DNA of 14,060 nt from Myxococcota bacterium. GTDB lineage: Bacteria > Myxococcota_A > UBA9160 > PR03. The position numbers and the translations under genes are program-made. Within the stretch, counting starts at the first letter, position 1. Each line of letters begins with the position of its first letter. The notes beneath the pieces are model-generated. The model was not told where the DNA came from and ran no database searches. It was given only the letters and a program-made list of their open reading frames with translations. The stretch covers positions 1 through 14,060 of the forward strand of contig JASJBO010000142.1 of assembly GCA_030066475.1 (NCBI GenBank), given 5' to 3'. Positions 12,178-14,060 of this stretch are shown here, in pieces.

Positions 12178-12630
12178 ATGGAGCCGAGCGAAGTCCGGCG
12201 CCGAATCCTCAACGACCACCAGCTGCTCCGGGGCATCCTGCTGAGCGTCGAGGGGCTGGCGCGCGAGGTGGTCGAAGGCGAGGCCAAGCAGGTCGGCGCC
12301 CTCCGACTCGAGGGCGAGATGCTGCTCGAGCGTCTGCTCGAGCACATGCGCTGGGAGGACCTCTACCTGCGTCCCGCCCTGCTCGATACGCCCGGCTGGG
12401 GCGAGGAGCGGGCGGAGCGGCTCGACCGCGACCACCGTGAGCAGCGCGAGCTGCTCCAGCACTCGCTCGCGGGCATCCAGGACCTGTCGCGCCCGCCGAT
12501 CGTGGTGGCGCGACAGCTCCAGGATCTCGTGCGCCTGCTCCGCGAAGACATGGAGGAGGAGGAGCACCTGCTGGTGAACGAGCGCGTCCTGCGGGACGAC
12601 GTGGTGGCGATCGACGTCGAGGCCGGCTGA
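12178..12630 (+). CDS. Hemerythrin-like (HHE-domain) protein
   Basis: A 150-residue all-helical protein with the layout of HHE cation-binding domains: NDHQLLR (H14) in helix 1, LEHMRWEDLYLRP (H56, E60, D61) in helix 2, LDRDHREQREL (H86, E90) in helix 3, and an acidic DMEEEEHLL (E127-E129, H130) in helix 4. Such proteins use a four-helix bundle to bind a di-iron or other metal centre and act in oxygen, NO or iron handling. The canonical H-x3-E pair in helix 4 appears as D124...E128 or is shifted to H130, so the metal site may be atypical. ATG 12178 has GGAGG 7 bases upstream (12166-12170). A sigma-54-like element lies at 12097-12112, and the gene is divergent from uspA. The next gene downstream encodes an oxidase subunit. 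Fold assignment is good; metal and ligand are inferred. Confidence 0.82.
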   Translation: MEPSEVRRRILNDHQLLRGILLSVEGLAREVVEGEAKQVGALRLEGEMLLERLLEHMRWEDLYLRPALLDTPGWGEERAERLDRDHREQRELLQHSLAGIQDLSRPPIVVARQLQDLVRLLREDMEEEEHLLVNERVLRDDVVAIDVEAG

Positions 12631-12984
12631 GGTCCCCGAAAAAACTGCTTGGGCCTTCTCTCCCTGTGAGGCAGGTTCCAGGGGCGAGGTCGCGAACGAA
12701 GTTCCCGCGGGGAGCCCGCGGGTTCGTCACGCGCCTCGCGGAAATACCGCGTCGCATCGGGGGCGAGAGCGCGGGCTTCGGGGCGTCTTCCGGAGGAGCG
12801 GAAACGCGGCGGAGCGCCACAGCGATGCCGCCATTCGCTACACCGTGCGGATCTCCCCATCTGCCTGCTGGCAGGACGCGGGTCGGCAAGTTCGGCGCAA
12901 AACGTGCATGGTCCCGAGGCTCCGGTGTCCCGGAGCGCTTCAGCGGCCGGGAATCTGCGCGAATCGAATCTTCGAGGAGCTTTC
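12631..12984 (+). other. 354-base intergenic region upstream of ccoN, with a strong hairpin
   Basis: No coding sequence is supported here. A hairpin lies at 12704-12722 (CCCGCGG, loop GGAGC, CCGCGGG), with outer arms ACGAA (12696-12700) and TTCGT (12723-12727) extending it to 12 pairs around a 3-base bulge. A small inverted repeat CCTGC-TG-GCAGG lies near 12873-12884. No FNR-type site (TTGAT-N4-ATCAA) is visible. A weak sigma-54-like match at 12884-12899 was not accepted. The ccoN Shine-Dalgarno AGGAG is at 12975-12979. Confidence 0.6.
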
Positions 12985-14060
12985 ATGGAGGCCGTCTTCA
13001 ACGGCGCGCCGAACGGCGCCTACAACTATCGGGTCGTCCGCCAGTTCGCGATCATGACGATCGTCTGGGGCATCGTCGGGATGCTGGTCGGCGTGGTGCT
13101 CGCGGCACAGCTCATCTGGCCCGAGCTCAACTTCGACATCCCCTACCTGAGCTACGGACGCCTGCGCCCGCTGCACACGAACGCCGTGATCTTCGCGTTC
13201 GGCGGCTGTGCGCTGTTCGCGACGAGTCTCTACGTCGTGCAGCGCACGTCCCAGGCTCCGCTCATCTCGAATGGGCTGGCATCGTTCGTCTTCTGGGGCT
13301 GGCAGCTCGTGATCGTCGCGGCCGCCGTGACGCTCCCGCTCGGGCTCACCACCTCGAAGGAGTACGCCGAGCTCGAGTGGCCGATCGACATCCTGCTCGC
13401 CGTCGTCTGGGTCGCCTACGCGGTCCTCTTCTTCGGCACGATCGCGAAGCGGCGGATGCCCCACATCTACGTCGCCAACTGGTTCTTCGGCGCCTTCATC
13501 CTCACCACGGCCGTGCTCCACATCGTGAACAGCCTCGCGATTCCCGCCGGCCCGTGGAAGTCGTACTCGGTCTACGCCGGCACCGTGGACGCCATGGTGC
13601 AGTGGTGGTACGGGCACAACGCCGTCGGCTTCTTCCTCACGACCGGCTTCCTCGGCATGATGTACTACTTCGTGCCGAAGCAGGCGGGGCGGCCCATCTA
13701 CTCCTACCGCCTCTCGATCGTGCACTTCTGGGCGCTGATCTCGGTCTACATGTGGGCGGGGCCGCACCACCTCCACTACACGGCGCTGCCCGACTGGGCG
13801 CAGTCGCTCGGGATGGTGTTCTCGCTGGTGCTGCTGGCGCCTTCCTGGGGCGGGATGATCAACGGGATCATGACCCTGTCGGGCGCTTGGCACAAGCTGC
13901 GCGACGACCCGATCATCCGCTTCATGATCGTGGCGCTCTCGTTCTACGGCATGTCGACCTTCGAGGGTCCGATGATGTCGATCAAGACGGTGAACTCGCT
14001 CTCCCACTACACCGACTGGACCATCGGGCACGTCCACTCGGGCGCCCTGGGCTGGGTCGC
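12985..14060 (+). CDS. ccoN: cbb3-type cytochrome c oxidase catalytic subunit I (CcoN), partial at window end
   Basis: The first 358 codons of CcoN, the heme-copper subunit of the high-affinity cbb3 oxidase in the cytoplasmic membrane, which reduces O2 to water at low oxygen. Metal ligands are recognisable: H64 in [14 protein letters not shown] (low-spin heme b), H211 in [10 protein letters not shown] (CuB), Y255 (position of the cross-linked tyrosine of cbb3 enzymes) and H261-H262 in GPHHLHY (CuB). H349 and H351 in [11 protein letters not shown] bind the high-spin and low-spin hemes. Many hydrophobic membrane helices are visible from residue 20 on, interrupted by loops such as [14 protein letters not shown] 12985 is preceded by AGGAG 5 bases upstream. 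The gene runs off the window; the missing part should hold the last helices. ccoO, ccoP and related genes probably follow, but they are not visible. Its position fits an oxygen-response locus. Confidence 0.95.
   Translation, partial: MEAVFNGAPNGAYNYRVVRQFAIMTIVWGIVGMLVGVVLAAQLIWPELNFDIPYLSYGRLRPLHTNAVIFAFGGCALFATSLYVVQRTSQAPLISNGLASFVFWGWQLVIVAAAVTLPLGLTTSKEYAELEWPIDILLAVVWVAYAVLFFGTIAKRRMPHIYVANWFFGAFILTTAVLHIVNSLAIPAGPWKSYSVYAGTVDAMVQWWYGHNAVGFFLTTGFLGMMYYFVPKQAGRPIYSYRLSIVHFWALISVYMWAGPHHLHYTALPDWAQSLGMVFSLVLLAPSWGGMINGIMTLSGAWHKLRDDPIIRFMIVALSFYGMSTFEGPMMSIKTVNSLSHYTDWTIGHVHSGALGWV

Noticed and set aside
12884..12899. Possible sigma-54 element (CGGCAAGTTCGGCGCA) before ccoN
   Set aside because: The GG/GC spacing is right, but four defined consensus bases differ, including both T positions of the -12 block. 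Such matches are expected by chance in GC-rich DNA.

Overview
The window is a GC-rich bacterial chromosome segment with densely packed genes on both strands. Split GlnE adenylyltransferase genes, -24/-12 (sigma-54) promoters, a protoglobin-linked histidine kinase and a cbb3 oxidase point to a proteobacterium-like organism, perhaps of the Myxococcota or former Deltaproteobacteria. The taxonomic guess is inference only.

Layout. 35-2454 (+): a Mut7-C RNase-fold protein overlapping a RecQ-family helicase. 2600-4500 (-): a small heat shock protein (Hsp20) with a globin-coupled histidine kinase upstream. 4584-7832 (+): a CBS-pair protein, then glutamine synthetase adenylyltransferase (GlnE) split into two adjacent genes, one for the adenylyl-removing half and one for the adenylylating half. 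7876-9097 (-): two CBS-pair proteins in tandem, the upstream one with a long helical tail. 9225-10838 (-): a fused APH-type kinase/P-loop ATPase (COG2187/COG0645 type). 10922-11395 (+): a fourth CBS-pair protein. 11488-11940 (-): a universal stress protein. 12178-12630 (+): a hemerythrin-like protein. 12985 to the window end (+): the start of ccoN, catalytic subunit of cbb3 oxidase.

The main observation is regulatory. Six gene starts (hsp20, three CBS genes, uspA, the hemerythrin-like gene) have a correctly oriented, correctly spaced sigma-54 -24/-12 element upstream: GG, ten bases, GC. Four of them also match most of the outer TGGCACG/TTGCW consensus. The genes they serve are oxygen- or stress-related, and they surround a cytoplasmic globin-domain histidine kinase and a cbb3 oxidase gene.

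The parts list (small heat shock protein, Usp, two-CBS proteins, COG2187-type kinase-ATPase, heme-based sensor kinase) resembles the mycobacterial DosR dormancy regulon. Here it appears to be wired through RpoN, not a DosR-type activator. I infer an oxygen- or redox-responsive survival island. No response regulator or sigma-54 activator is encoded in the window, so the link from kinase to promoters is a hypothesis.

Convergent gene ends carry hairpins or repeats: a 12-bp stem between recQ and hsp20, a 6-bp stem between glnE and a CBS gene, and a 21-bp tandem repeat between a CBS gene and uspA. No tRNA, rRNA, CRISPR array or mobile element was seen.
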